Of a stretch of DNA of 64,000 nucleotides, positions 41,399-53,886 are shown in pieces. The stretch is from Chlamydomonas reinhardtii (Eukaryota > Chlorophyta > Chlorophyceae > Chlamydomonadales > Chlamydomonadaceae). The stretch is taken from positions 6,060,841-6,124,840 of the forward strand of contig NC_057004.1 of the NCBI RefSeq assembly GCF_000002595.2. Direction: 5' to 3'. Both the position numbers and the translations under genes were made by a program. The notes under the pieces were generated by a model. It made no database searches. It was not told the origin of the DNA and saw nothing but the letters and a program-made list of their open reading frames with translations. Position 1 is the first letter of the stretch, and each line of letters starts with the position of its first letter.

Positions 41399-44300
41399 CT
41401 ATTGATAGTGGTGGTGGTACTGCTGCTGCTCCTGCAGGTCTTGCACCTGTTGCATGTGCTGCTGCATCACGAATTGATTGCGCTGCTGCTGCTGCTGCGT
41501 ATGAAGTTCCACTTCGTTGCTCATCTGCAGCAGTTGTTGTTGCTGTTGCTCGAACCGCTGGTGCAGGCGCTGTTGCTGGTATTGCTGGTGCTCCGTGCGT
41601 GATGGGTGATGCTGTTGTTGCTGCTGCCAGTTCAAAGCCGCGGCGGCGGTTGGAAGTTGCAGCGCAGCAATCACCTTGGCCGGTCCAGCCAGGCCACCGG
41701 CTGCTCCCGCTGAAGCTTGCTGCTGTCCCAAGATCCAACCGCTGCTGCCACCGCCTAGGCTGGTCACAAGCGCGCCCGCTGGAAGCAGACTGCCGTCAAG
41801 CGTGCCGCTGCCGGTCGCAGGGCTGCTGCCCGCACGCGACAGGCTATGTGCGCGCGGCGGCAACGGCAGCGGCGACAGCTGCTTGCCGCCGCCGCCACTA
41901 CCACCAGTGCCGCCGCCGTGAGCACCGCCGGTGCCGCCGCCAAGCAGCGACACCCCTGCTCCTGCGGGCGGCGCGCTGTTGCCCAACAGCCAGCTACCGG
42001 TGGTAGTGCTCGTGCGGTGGCCGCTCGCCTGTTGCTGGTGCTGCCGCGATAGCATTCGGGGGTCAAGCGCTGCCATACCCGTCATCGAGCCGCCGCCATC
42101 GCCGCTGCCGCCACTGCCGCCGCCGCCATACATGAGCCCGCCAGCGACTCCACTTGCCTGCTGCTGGCTCAGGTGGCCAAACATCGGCGGCGGCGCGGCA
42201 GTCGTCATGTTGGACCAGCTGCCGCCTCTGGCGGCATTGTCCAAACCGCTGAACAAGCCGCCGCCGCCATTCGCGCCGCCGCGCGCCCATCCTGCGCCGC
42301 CGGTGCCATCAGCGGAGCTGCTGCCCTGCGCGGCACCCAGAATACCAGCAGCCAAGTCGTGCTGACTGCTCCCCAGCAGCAGCGCCGCGCCGCCACCGCC
42401 GCCGCCGCCATGGTGAGCCGCTGCTAGCGCTGAGGGCCCGCAGCCGCTGCCGCCGCTGACAAAGATGGGCGCAGCAGGAGCTGCGCCGCCAGCAGACCAT
42501 AATTGCATCTGCATCTGCTGGTGCTGCTGGAGAACCAGCAAGTTGTGGTCATATGGCTGCTGCTGCAGCTGCGGTTGTTGCTGCAGCTGCATGCTGCTGC
42601 TGTCGTCGAGAGCTCCGCCTGCATCACTAATAAACGATCCGCCGGGTAGGCCCAGCTGCAGTGGGCTTCGCTCCAGAAGCTGCTGCTGCCGTTGCTGCTG
42701 GAAGTGCAGGTCAAGCATCACGCCCCCGCCGGCGGCAGCCGCATCCGATTGACGGTGACCCCCGCCGCTTCCACCGCTGCCTCCGTTGCTGTTTAGCCCT
42801 AGCAGCGATAGCTGGCTACCGGCCTGGCGCCCGCGGCCCGCCGCAGCCAGCAGGCCCAAGGCATCCAGCTGCAGCGCCTGCTGCTGCTGCTGCTGCTGGG
42901 GAGGCATTAGCGAGCGCCCGCCGCCATAGCCGCCGCCGCCGCCGCCGCCGTCTGCCGGCAGCAACGCTGCATCAGAGCCATAGACCTGCTGCTGCCGCAT
43001 GCGAGGTTGCTGCAGCTGCTGCATTAGCTGCTGATGGCGGTCTCCATGCGAGTCGACAGAGCCCGTCATCAGTCCAGGAGATCCGCCCAGAGGCCCGCCA
43101 CCGTAGCCGCCGCCGAACGGAGCCCCGCCGCCGGCTCCTGCAAGGGGTGGAGACATGTACATGGGCGACCGGGGGGCGCCGAAGGACGCGCTGTAGCCGA
43201 GGGCGGCAGCGGCCGCTGCAGCCGAGGCGGAGGAGGGAAAGCGGGGTCCTAGCAGCGATGACGGCGGCGCATCGGTGGGCCGTCGCTCCTGCTGCTGCTG
43301 AAGGTCTTCCACAAGCAGCAGTTGCTGCTGTGACGGGGACCCTCCGTTCAACATCATGTACTGGCCGCCGCCGCCGGCGCCGCCACTGCCGCCGCCGTTA
43401 GCAGGTCCTGCCGCCGCAGCAAGACCAGCAACAGCAGACAGTTGCTGGTGGGGCCGCTGCAGCTGCCGAGCGCCAAGCTCAGCATTACAACTGCCGCCGC
43501 CACGCCCGTCCAGTCCAGCAGACACGTAGTTCATCAACAACGTCATTGGAGACCCGGGGCTGCTGCCCCAAGCCGCCGCTGCACCATTCATCCCGCCTTC
43601 CATGCCGTACTGCTGCTCCTGCCGCTGCTGCGGCGGCGAGTTGTAGAAGCCTAGCAGCGCCTGCTGCTCGCCGCCGCCGGCACTGTGCGCCTTGACGGCG
43701 AGACTACTACTGGCCATCGGTCCGCCGCCGCCAGCAGCAGCGGCTGCGCCAGCAGCCCCGCCGCCGGACGCGGTCAGGGCCGTCGCGCCGTCAGCACCAG
43801 CAGCGGCGCCTCCAAAGCTCCCCGAGGAGTAATGAGCAAATCGGCTGGCGCCGCCGCCGCTGCACGCGTTTCCGTACGGCCTAGCAGCAGGCGGGGTATC
43901 GCTGCCGTAGTTGCTGCGGCGACCAACGGCGGCGCCGCCAGCGTTGTGTGGGGCGTCAGCTAGCGCCTGCTGCTGCTGCTGGGCGGCCGTCGCCACTGCC
44001 ATTTGCTGATGCGTGTCGGCGGCAACGTCGATGGCCACCTGTTAAACGCCAGCACAGGCATAGATTCAATGCATGCGGTCAAGCCATCATCGCCGTACTT
44101 ACTTAAGACGGGTGCCGGATGGGTTGGGGCATTGTACGAGACACCCACGATTGCCCGCTGTACCCAACTGCTGCTGCGCTAGCTGTGCTTCTATAAGAAC
44201 GGCAGGCGTGCGTGTTGTGAGCGGTGGGTGGATTGCGTGCAAAAATGAGACAGCCCGCAAGCTTACTATGCAACGCCGGTATTCGCCGAATAAGCCATTC

Positions 44301-47300
44301 CTACTTGCATGGAGCGCGCCAATGGTTCTTATTACAGCCATGAGGCAAGCGAGCACCGACCCTTGCTTGGCAACCAATTGCGGCATGCATACACACTTGC
44401 GCGCAGTCATCAATGCAAAGAACACACGCACCTTGGCTCGCTGTACGGCAGCCGCCAGGTCGGAGGCGCTGCTGTGCGGTGGCGGCGCCCGGCCCCGCAT
44501 CTGCTGCTGCTGCTCTGCGACTCTTCCACCGTCTGCAGCTGCTCCGCCGTCATCACCAGCCGCCGTCATTTGCGCCGCCTGCTGCAGCTGCCGCCCTTCG
44601 TCATTGTGGACTGCGGCCGCGGCAGCGCCCAGCAGGTCACTGATGGTGCATCCGCCGTTCATGCCGCCGCAGCCGGCTGCGGCACCTGCTGCTGCCGCGG
44701 CTGCAGCGGCAGCAACAGTAGCTGCGCGCGTGACACGACCGCCGCCGCCTACCGCGCCGTCAGCGGCGGCAGCAGTGGCTGCTGCTGCTGCTGCAGCAGG
44801 CCTCCGAGTGGCTCGCCTGCCTCCTCCGTCGCCTCCAGAACTGCTGGTGGGAGACTCGCTGCCGATGTCGCCAACCTCGTCCTCGCTGATTGTGCGGTCA
44901 TCATCGGCCGCGGCACCACCTGCTGCTGCTCGCAGCTGAGCGCCCTGCTGCGCAGTTCTCTTCAAGGCGCTGCCACTGGCGTTGCCGGCGGCAGGAGCGG
45001 TGCCGGCGGCTGCGCCGGTTTGCTCCCCTTCGCCGCGACGCCGCTCCTCCTCTCTGCGTTGCCGCTTCAGTAACACGCGGCGCGTGTTGCGGTGCTTGAG
45101 GCGGACTCGACATGACCTGCTGGCGCAGCAGCGGCGGTATGTTGCAAGGGCGTATAATAGGGTATGGATGCGCGGAAGGTAGGGCGCCATTGGCGACAGC
45201 TTGCTAGCAACAGCAGCTGGCCGTGCCATTTATTGCACGTATGTAGTAGCTTTGTGCTGTGTACATGTTACTATATAGTAAGCCCGCTTGGATATATCCA
45301 AGCAGCGGGCGGCATGTAGATAGAGGTAAGGCAGAGGTAAGGCCCTGTTAACCCAAACGCCCGGGTATGACTGCTGTCTAGTTCATTAAATGTGCTTGCT
45401 TGATTGATTGGCGCACATCCCCACGTGCGTCCTGCTAACTCCGAGACTAGGAGAAGATGCACAGGCCGCGGATGGACAGATGACGTACGACAGATGTAAC
45501 AGTCATGCATACTGCTGCATGCGTACGTACTACCGTTGCGTGCTATTATTCGACCGCCGCCGGCGCTGCGATAATACATGAGTATGGACCAATACACCGC
45601 CGCCGACTTCAAATTACAGGATGTTTCATAAATAAACAAATAAATAACTGATGGTTGCGCGTTCCCAGAAGTCATCAGGGCGTGGATTAAGGGAGCCGAC
45701 GGGTGCGTGCATGCGTGTGGGAGGTTCAGTCCCCAGTACCCGCCGCCTGCTACCGATGCTTCAGTTAAGCTGCTGCATACTTTCAGTTTGTATACTGTAT
45801 AGCATGAAATCGGACGCCGCCAGAACTACTACGTGCAGCGCGCCGGGGGGTTGCACATACAACCAATCCAACTATCATGGACTTACATTCCGGTGCGTGG
45901 CACTACCGGTACTCGGACACCGCAACCAGCTCATTTACTGGTATCATAGGACACGTATGTACGTAACACCATAGATAGATAGATAGTGCATGTGACATGC
46001 AACGCGCGCGCGCCGCCTGCATGCATGATGTAGTGCAATCAAGCAGAAACTACACAAACCGCAATCGAGTATGTAGCATTAGTTGACCTGCCGCCTCGAT
46101 CTGCCGCAGGTCATCGACGTACACGCATACACTCTCACCTCTGATCGCTGTCGAACTCCGTAAGCGGGTGCAGGCGCGCACATTGCTGGCAGAAGCGCAT
46201 GCGCTGGCCCTCAACCACCTGTACGTGGATACGGGATTTGCGAAAGGCGGCATCGCGTCCAAGCAAATGGTGATATTTGGATAGCTAGATAGGTAGATCA
46301 TCACTTGCATATATATTACGGCACGCAGCAAGGACGGATACCGCAGGACATACACATGCAAACACATGCAGGCAAGCATACGCACGTAGAGTATCAACCC
46401 CCGCCCTTCCGTTGACTTTGCTAGTCCTAGCTATGTACATCATCTGCCACGGCACTACTTCTTGCAGGAAGTAGGTCACATACCGTTCCAGCCCCTATTA
46501 AACCGATCGGTATGGGGGCGGTCACCAGGCGGTCACCCGAATAAACCGATGGTCAGCGTCGGTCAGGATCGGTCAGGATTGGTTGGGATTGGCTGCACGG
46601 TAAAACATCGGTAAACTTTGATAAAATGGTCACTTCCTGGTAACCTGTCCAGCCGCGCGCCCAGCCCCCGCCCAGCTGCCGCCCAGCCCCCGCCCAGCTG
46701 CCGCCCAGCTATGATCATAGCACGATGCCACCAACAGCACCGACTACCGACCACCTCCGTCCAGCATCCGGGCCGCCTCGCTCCCGCCACCGCCCCGACC
46801 CCACGCTAGCTGACTCATGCAGTACCGCTTCATAATCTCGTACCGCCCTGACAACCGCCCGCAACACATGCAAAGTGCATTTGCGCGCATCATGTATATG
46901 CCGCCGCAGATGTGCAGCACGCCATAGCCAGTCACATGGCTATCAGTTTTATAGTACCGTACTAGCAGTGAGCAGCAGTGTTCAATGGCTATCTATGTAT
47001 GTCTTGATGAATACGGTAGGTGTTAGCCTCGATTACTTCGCTCACCAGGGTGAGGCACTTGAGGTGTAGTTCACAGATCATGTGCCGCTGGTAGTATTTA
47101 CGTTCGCTGGCCATGCTCCTCAGGCAGCCCAGTACCTGCGTGCGTGGACAACAGAGCGCGTACAGGGGCATCGTAGTTGTAAGTGCAGCATATACGCAAT
47201 CAAGTAGAATGTGCGTACGTGTATACGTAGTGCGTGGTGTTGTTCCACGTGGTGGGATCTAATATGTAGCTGTGTATGTACGTGTAGGTGTTGTAACTCA

Positions 47301-47735
47301 TGCACGCACATAGGACCACGTCTCAACCTAGGAACATTCTGCCAACTTCTTGCGCAGGACCTGGTGTATCAGTGACATTACTGCGCCCACTGCTGCTGCT
47401 CTGTCAAGAAGCAAGACGTCATCTACGGTACAAGATTTCGCGACCCGCCGCGCTGCGTTGACACTACCACGCGTCCCGGCACTGCGTACGTAGATAAGCT
47501 TACACATCATCGCGCTATCTGACGCACCAGCAAACACGCTAGACAACCAATGCGGCACTATCAATAAATAAATACCAAACAACATTGTTATCTCACAAGG
47601 GGAAGGGAGTCCCTGCAAGCAATGTGTCTGCCCACCCCGCCCATGCATGGAGGCGGCGGCGCAGCAGGCTGCAGGTGCACGCATGAGCTGGAGTACCTGG
47701 CATTTGCATGCATATGCCAGCGCACCTCCGTGCAC
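41399..47735 (-). CDS. SBP-box transcription factor with long Gln/Gly-rich C-terminus, 5' incomplete
   Basis: Exons found: 47735-47697, 47135-47046, 46218-46139, 45116-44432, 44038-41399, in frame for at least 1177 residues. The first three and the start of the fourth spell an SBP domain: CKCQVLGC, then YYQRHMICELH (first zinc site), RFCQQCARLHPLTEFDSDQR and SCRVRL (second site), and the basic KHRNTRRVLLKRQRREEERRR nuclear signal. An acceptor directly preceded by an in-frame stop at 47736 shows that at least one more exon lies upstream; I could not place it. The remainder is acidic, then Ala-rich, then about 880 residues of Gln, Gly, Ala and Ser low complexity in a single exon, likely an activation or condensate-forming region. 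No ankyrin repeats are seen, so it is not CRR1. SBP proteins bind GTAC-core DNA. Confidence 0.85.
46640..46710. repeat. Tandem CCCGCCCAGCTGCCGCCCAGC units in an SBP-gene intron
   Basis: Roughly 21-24 bp units built on CCCGCCCAGCTGCCGCCCAGC repeat between two and three times in the intron between the first-zinc and second-zinc exons. Nearby (46560-46590) ATCGGTCAGG is also tandemly repeated. Confidence 0.7.
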
Positions 47736-49474
47736 CTAAACGAGTTGAGGGACCTGGTTGGAAAGTGCGATCATTTCTCAACACGCAGAAACCGGAGCTT
47801 GTACGGGCAGGGCCCGTGCACGCAGCAAAACTCGGTACGGGCAGGCCCGAAGTTTGCCACCCGCCGTTGAACCACCGCAAACCATTCACGATGTATGCAC
47901 GCCCGGGTTAGGTCATATTGTCCCCAGAAACGTACAGTTCCCAGGGGTGGCGCACGTCCAGCGCAGGCGGACCCCCACCGCTCCCCCCACCACCTCGCCA
48001 CCGAAAGGACGTAACTGGAGGCCAACGCGGCATGCGGCAAGCCTAACAGCTGCAATATGCCTCTGCACAGAGTACCATGATGCTCTCATCAATGGACTTT
48101 GCCGGGCGTTATTGCTGGCGCGCCAGCGCCTGGCCGGCGTGTGTGAAGTAAGTCATGGTCGCGCGCGCCGACGGCGAACATGCCCCCCAGCAACCCTGTA
48201 ATCGATAAGCTGCAGCACAGTACTGCCATCTACAATATCCACACGCAAAAGTGCCTTCTGTTGTGGCGGCTCGTCGCTGCGCATGAACGTTTCAATGACC
48301 ATCCCTCACCCGACAGCCGCCTGGGACGGAAGATTCTGCTGCCAAGCTTGGCTCAATGCAGTCCTGGGGCTCCATTTCTGACCTGAGCTCCAGTGACCAC
48401 TGGAGTGTATTCCGCGGCGCTAACGTCAACAAATGCGTTTCCTCGCTGGTATCCATAGGCATTTTTGGCTACGCATTTATGCCACAAATTTTAAAGCTTC
48501 GTGTGAAAGCGTCTGTAGTCAAATCGTCGCTTTGCAGTGGCAAGTCAGGCTGTGCTGGATTTTGACGGAATTGAATCACTCATATAGGCAGCATCTTGCT
48601 TTTGATGAGTTTGGTTAAGCCCGAGCAGTCGGAGCGGCTGCTGCTCTCTCCGTCCTGAATTGCCCGAAGGAGAGCAAAACCAGGTTGTGGTCAGTATTTT
48701 ATTTGCCTGAGGTGCACAAGTGTATGTTATGCAAGGGCTGGCTACAGTAGGTGTACTGCATGTGTCTCGGCCTCACGCTCAGCCCTTGCTCCGCACATGC
48801 AATGTGCGCCTCGACGTAGCCTACGTGTGTATGCGCAAATGGTCACAGGTTTGTCGGCTGTGCCTGCACTGGACTGGGCCAGGACTGGTCGTGGGAGCCC
48901 GGGCCCTGACGGCCGGGCGGGACACGCTTGGGGACACGTAGGGGCGCGTGCCCGTTGAGCGACGGGTGCGACAGGGTACGAGCTGGTGTGAGCGAGGCGA
49001 GTGTAACCAGACCCGGTGACTTGTCGGGAGTGCTAAAGCGCCTCCAGACCACTTCTTCAAGTTAGACTTTGGAAAGGGCAAAGTCAGTAGAGCTCCCTCC
49101 GTCAAGGAACCATGGTAACCGATCGATGCGGTAGTGGCCACGGGTAGTGGCCCTCTCGCTCGCTTCCGGTCTCAACTGCCATCGCGAACTAACGGCACGC
49201 CTTTCCTTCGCCAGCAGTTCACTGCGCCGATTTCCAGACGTCGTGTGCATACATGCCTGCAGACGCAGTGACGCAGCGCCTTGAATAACGGCGTACGAGC
49301 ACGGAACGCAACCGGTTAGACCTGCAGCACACGCGTTCGCGTTTCGACAGCACTCCGCACACAGCTAGTTATCTCGCGCAAATCACGAACATACACAGCC
49401 TCAAGCCCTGAGCGACTAAGACCAGCCTGGGCCTACTGGGCATAATCATTTACCGCGCCATAGCCACCGCCGCG
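47736..49474. other. Unresolved stretch: missing SBP 5' exon(s), possible plus-strand exon
   Basis: The SBP gene must begin here on the minus strand but no start exon is convincing. On the plus strand, an acceptor near 48070, an open helix-like segment (YHDALINGLCRALLLARQRL) and donor GTAAGT at 48149 look like an exon, with a plus TGTAA at 48197-48201. I cannot connect it to a gene. Confidence 0.3.
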
Positions 49475-49479
49475 TTACA
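49475..49479 (-). terminator. Poly(A) signal TGTAA
   Basis: Sense-strand TGTAA 90 bases past the stop of the nuclear protein gene ending at 49569. Confidence 0.6.
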
Positions 49480-49568
49480 GCGCAGCCACACGCAGCATGC
49501 CCACTGCTTCCCAGCCCTCGTAACGCGCCTCCGCGCGACACGCTAGACGCGCAGCCCACCGCTGGCCT

Positions 49569-52500
49569 TCATCCCAGGACCTCGTCGTCCACGACCACAA
49601 CATCGTCATCGCCACCCGCCGCGCCCACATCCCCTGCCGCACCGCTGTCCCCACCGCCGCTCGCTGCCGCGCCCGAAGCCGCCTGCCCGCCGTGATCACC
49701 GCCAGCTCCTGCGCTGGCGGCTGCAGCTGCGCTGCCCGCTGTGGCGTTTGCGGCTGCGGCCGAGGGCGCCGGCGCCGCGGGCTGCGGGCGGTACAGCGCA
49801 TTCACCAGCCCCCGGAACTGCTGCAGGTCCAGGCTGCGTGCTTCCGATGTGAGGCTTGGCACCTTTTCCGCCGCGAACTCTGCATGCGTGCAGGGCCAGC
49901 AGGGACAGGGGCGCTCAGAAGCAGGCAAGGCGGAGTCACATCAGTCTCGCACGAAGAAGGCACAACTGACGGGGAGGCTAAGTAAGCAGCTATGTACGTG
50001 CGCCCGCTACAGCGGGCGACCCGCTCGGCCAGCACCACGACCACTAAGGTTTGGTGTCTATTCCCTTGGTACTTCTACCACTCCATGCCTCTTCCCAAGC
50101 GCAGCCTCAGCGGCCGTGGAGCGTGCCCCAAGTAAGCCTGTTGTACGCCATACATGAAACCCGCTCGCCCAGCAGCTTACCCATCATGTCTTTGAGCTGC
50201 TGCTCGTTGAAGGCCCCGAGCGACAGCGCCTCCGCCACACGTTGTATCTGCATGGGAGCGCATTGGAAGACGCAGGGGTTGGTTTAGAGTACAGGCACGT
50301 GCACGTTATGTCGGTAGTGTATGTAAGTATGCTACTTAAGCCATGCTTGGAGTCCGCAGCGCGCGCAAAGGCGGCGGTGGTGCGGACCGTGCGGACCAGC
50401 ACGAGTGCAGACAGGCATACAGGGCTAGCAAGCCGTACAATCGAGGGCAATCGGCACGTCCCATGCAAGTATTCACGAATCCACGACTCACCCCTGCGAT
50501 GGTCAGCACACGCCTCTCCTGCTCATGGCCTTCCGCGCCCTCCGCCAGCATCACCCACATGCCCAACAGCTCGGACTCGAGTGGGGCCGCGTCACCGCCC
50601 GAGCCTGCGGGGCCGTCGCCCGCCCCGCCGCCTGCCGCTTTTCGGCCACGCCGTCCACCGGATGCAGCACCACCTCGGGCCGCAGGCCCATGGCCGCCGG
50701 TCCCACCGCTTGCGCCTGCGAGCATGAAAAGGCCATACAAAGCAATGGGGTTGTGCAGCTGCTGCTAGCTCATGCGTAACTTAGCAGCTGCGAATTAGCA
50801 GTCCTGGCATGTACATTTCGTACGTACTGACTCCCAGACGCGCAAGTCGTCACGGACGACAGAAAAATGCGCACTGCGAAGCGCCTTTGTATGACCTCCT
50901 GCTCTTGACATATCGAACCCCTTCTCATCTGGAAATAACCCCAGAGAGGCGCTAGTTGGCCCATTCGCAGCCTGCATATCGCATGTACGTTACGTGCTAA
51001 CTTACCTTTGCGAGCACGCCCCCGCTTTGGAGTCCCCTCGCCACCGCCCGCTCCGCTCGGTGTAACGGATCCCTTTCGGCGCTTCTTGCCACCTGTCGCA
51101 CCGAGCGCGGGCGAATTTCGCATTACTCGCAAGCTGTACTGTAATGCAAGCGTATCACTGTTTTGCTACTATAGCTGCATCCTGGTGGATTGGGTCTTCA
51201 GCCCAAACAGCACCGGTGGATTACTGCAAGTGGCACGCCACTCCCCCCAGCAGCCTTGTGAGCGCGTACGCTTTCACAGTGTGTTGCTGGATGCCATATG
51301 TGCTATACGGTATATATTGCCCCAACATAAATTGCCGAGAACGATGCATAGAACATGGCTGTGGAAGGCGCCAAAGTGCTTTGGTACGCATGCTGCTAGC
51401 GATAACACACCTACCCTTGGCCCCATCATTGTCAGACTCGATTAACTCGACGTCCGAGCTCTTGTCTGGTGAGCCCGCCGCACCAGGTGCGCCATCGCCG
51501 CCGTCAGCCTCCTCTTGCTGCTGCGCCGTCCGCCGACCGCGCTTCGCCCCGTCACCTCGTCCTCGTGCAGCCTCTCTCCCTCTCCCTCGGCTGCTGCCGC
51601 GCCCGCTGGCTGCTGGCCTTGGCGCCGTCCGAGCCCCTTTCCGCGATGGGCCTGTCGAGCCCGGCCCGGCCCCCGCTGAGTCAACACCATTTCGCGCTTC
51701 ATCGTCACTGGCGTCCTCGCTGGCATCGCTGGTGCCGGCCTCCTCATCTTCCGTGTCCTGCACAGGCTCTCCGCTGCCGCTGCCGCCGTCACTGTCGCCC
51801 CGGAGCTCCTCATCCTCAGATGTGACGTCAGCTGCAAATTATGCACAGTTGCCGTTCATGATGTGGGACTGTAAGTGATGGCAGGTTTAACCCCAAGGGC
51901 TGGCATGAGCGTGGCGCTACGGTACGCTGGGGTGCCGCGTGTGATGAATGGTACTCGCGGTCGTGTGCGCTGCCGCCACATATCCCTGCCTTACATTCTA
52001 GGAACACGCGACATGGCCACTTGTTGCCTTGCCTGACCATACTTACCACGTGATCGCGCTTGTATCCGCTCGCGGGTCCTGACTGCAGCGGCGCGAGAGG
52101 ACCTACCAGACAGGGAGAGAACCGTCCAAACTTTTTTGGAAACCAGGTGAGCGGCACGATTACGGTTGGCTATTGTCTGTACACACTACGGCACGCAATA
52201 CTCGTAACCAGCACGTCGTCGCTACTTGCTGGAGCGTGTGGGCTGTAAGCGTGTGCGGCCCGCGCGCGGCCAAGCCGTAGGGTTGCGGCGCGCACGCATA
52301 TGCGTCAGGGCTGGCGGTAAGCGGGTCGCGTTCCAGGCCCTAGGCTGCCACATTCAGACCTTCCACTGGGTCTTAAAGAGGCCGACGCAAGACCCCTCTG
52401 TGGCATGAAGCATCCAGGTGCCATACCTGCGAGCCGGCGCAGCCGCAGCTTCCGCCGACGGCTCCGCAGAAGTGCGTGGCCGCTTGGCGGGTTTTTTCGC

Positions 52501-52709
52501 CACCGACTTCAGTCCATTCGCAGCTGCAGGAACCTGTGCGTATGCACATGCAAATATTCAGTTCTCCACACTGTTGCGGCGGGCCAGCACGCGGTGCCTA
52601 CCCCCAGAGTCTGCAGCATTTGTTGGTTTCGCGCTATGCGAGCAGCTCGCTCGTCATCCAAGTCTGATAAAGGAGGCTCTTTTTCAGCAGCTTGGAGAAT
52701 GCTGTCCAT
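49569..52709 (-). CDS. Acidic/basic nuclear protein with EF-hand-like C-terminal fold
   Basis: Exons 52709-52602, 52533-52427, 52102-52047, 51831-51415, 51092-51006, 50715-50492, 50247-50181, 49879-49569 join in frame to 458 residues. The N-terminus (DDERAARIARNQQMLQTLG) and the following RRSSRAAAVRTRERIQ resemble the leader found in several plant and algal chromatin proteins. Next come acidic (SEDEELRGDSDGG, DTEDEEAGTSDASEDASDDE) and basic Gly/Arg/Lys-rich (SRKGARTAPRP, KRRKGSVTPSG, KRGRARK) tracts. Residues about 265-355 (LLGMWVMLAEGAEG, ERRVLTIAGIQRVAEALSLG, NEQQLKDMMGEFAAE, LDLQQFRGLVNALY) have the helix pattern of paired EF-hands without clear calcium loops. It ends DDDVVVVDDEVLG. A chromatin or DNA-repair role is inference only. 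Confidence 0.72.
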
Positions 52710-53886
52710 CCTTGCTAAGCTTCTCAAAATTTGGCAAGGGGTACTATCCAAATGACTCGACCTATGTCCTAAGTAAAGCGACTCTCTGTTAAGACCGGGA
52801 TTGTGACGGCTTATAATGCGGTTGTGTAGTCTCCGCCTTTCCCGTGGGTCCCATGCCACGTTTGTCAGTGCCCCAGCCGTTTGTCGGTGCCCCCGGACGG
52901 CCCCAGCTGCGGCCAAGCAAGGCCAAGCTCCCCTCCTCTACCAAGTGCCCCCGAAACGGGCATTCAGAGAGGCGGTCGGCATTCAGTGGGCTTGGGCCTG
53001 GGCCAGTGCCAGAGTCTTCGACCACGCAGGCGCCAAAAGAGGCAGTCCCGCCAAGAGTCCCGCGTCTGGGTCCCACGCCACAGGGGTCTGGGAACACGCT
53101 GCACACTAAGGGACTATGCCAACCTGCCCCTTACCCTGTCCCATCACTCCCATGCCACCAGCACGGAGCCCAGTGTAGCGAGGGAACCATGGCGAGCCTG
53201 TCACCGGGGTGCTGACATCGTGACACGCGTTGCTAAGGGACACTGAGTGATGTAGGTGCTCAACTGTAGCCTACTGTAGGCACCTGTAAGGGACTCGATG
53301 CTGGGCATCAACAGCAGAAGGCCCGAAGTCGCACACACCTGCACCCACGTCAGCACGACGCCATACGCAAGAGAAGCCGTGAGGTACGAAGGCTCGTACG
53401 TGTACGAGTCCACCTAGCCCGCGGCCTGATGCGCGCTTGCCGATATGTACATTTGCACACGCCCTTTCCTTGCCTCTCAGTCGAAGAAACACTCCACATT
53501 CACCATGTCGTCGCTGCTTCCTGCCGCCTCAGAGTCAACGATGCGCCGATCCGCCCCTGTCGCAAGAGCCGCATCCATCGCTGCCACTACATCCATCATG
53601 CTCCATGATGCTAATAGTTGCACTGCAAAGTCGCAGGTCTGTTCTACGGCCACAGTGGCTTGCATGGGAACTTTGCCTCCGGGTATCTCCCCAGACCTGG
53701 CACATGTTCGGTCGCTAAGTCCATCAACGTGCATACATAGACACCACTGTAAAATCACACCCCCACCACGTCAGCCTATGCAAATCCAGTGACCTCCGCG
53801 AACCCTGCCCTCCGCACTCGGCCCCATGCCCCCCCCCCCCCCCCCACACACACACACTGGGGCTGCAGCAACTCCCACGCAAGCGA
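52710..53886. other. Between two minus-strand genes; one possible orphan exon
   Basis: Promoter side of the nuclear protein gene and 3' side of ODA8. No sense TGTAA for ODA8 is present. A C-terminal-like reading frame at about 53477-53620 is listed separately. A C run near 53828-53846 is followed by CA repeats. Confidence 0.4.
53477..53622 (-). CDS. Possible orphan last exon
   Basis: Minus-strand frame with coding-like periodicity: SWSMMDVVAAMDAALATGAD, RRIVDSEAAGSSDDM, VNVECFFD and a stop. A CTTTGCAG acceptor lies just before it, at about 53623. I could not join it to the ODA8 reading frame, which has its own stop at 53887, nor to another gene. It may be an alternative ODA8 end, a small separate gene, or chance. 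Confidence 0.3.

Noticed and set aside
41399-47735. Identification as the copper regulator CRR1
   Set aside because: The SBP domain sequence differs and the protein lacks the ankyrin repeats and Cys-rich C-terminus of CRR1.
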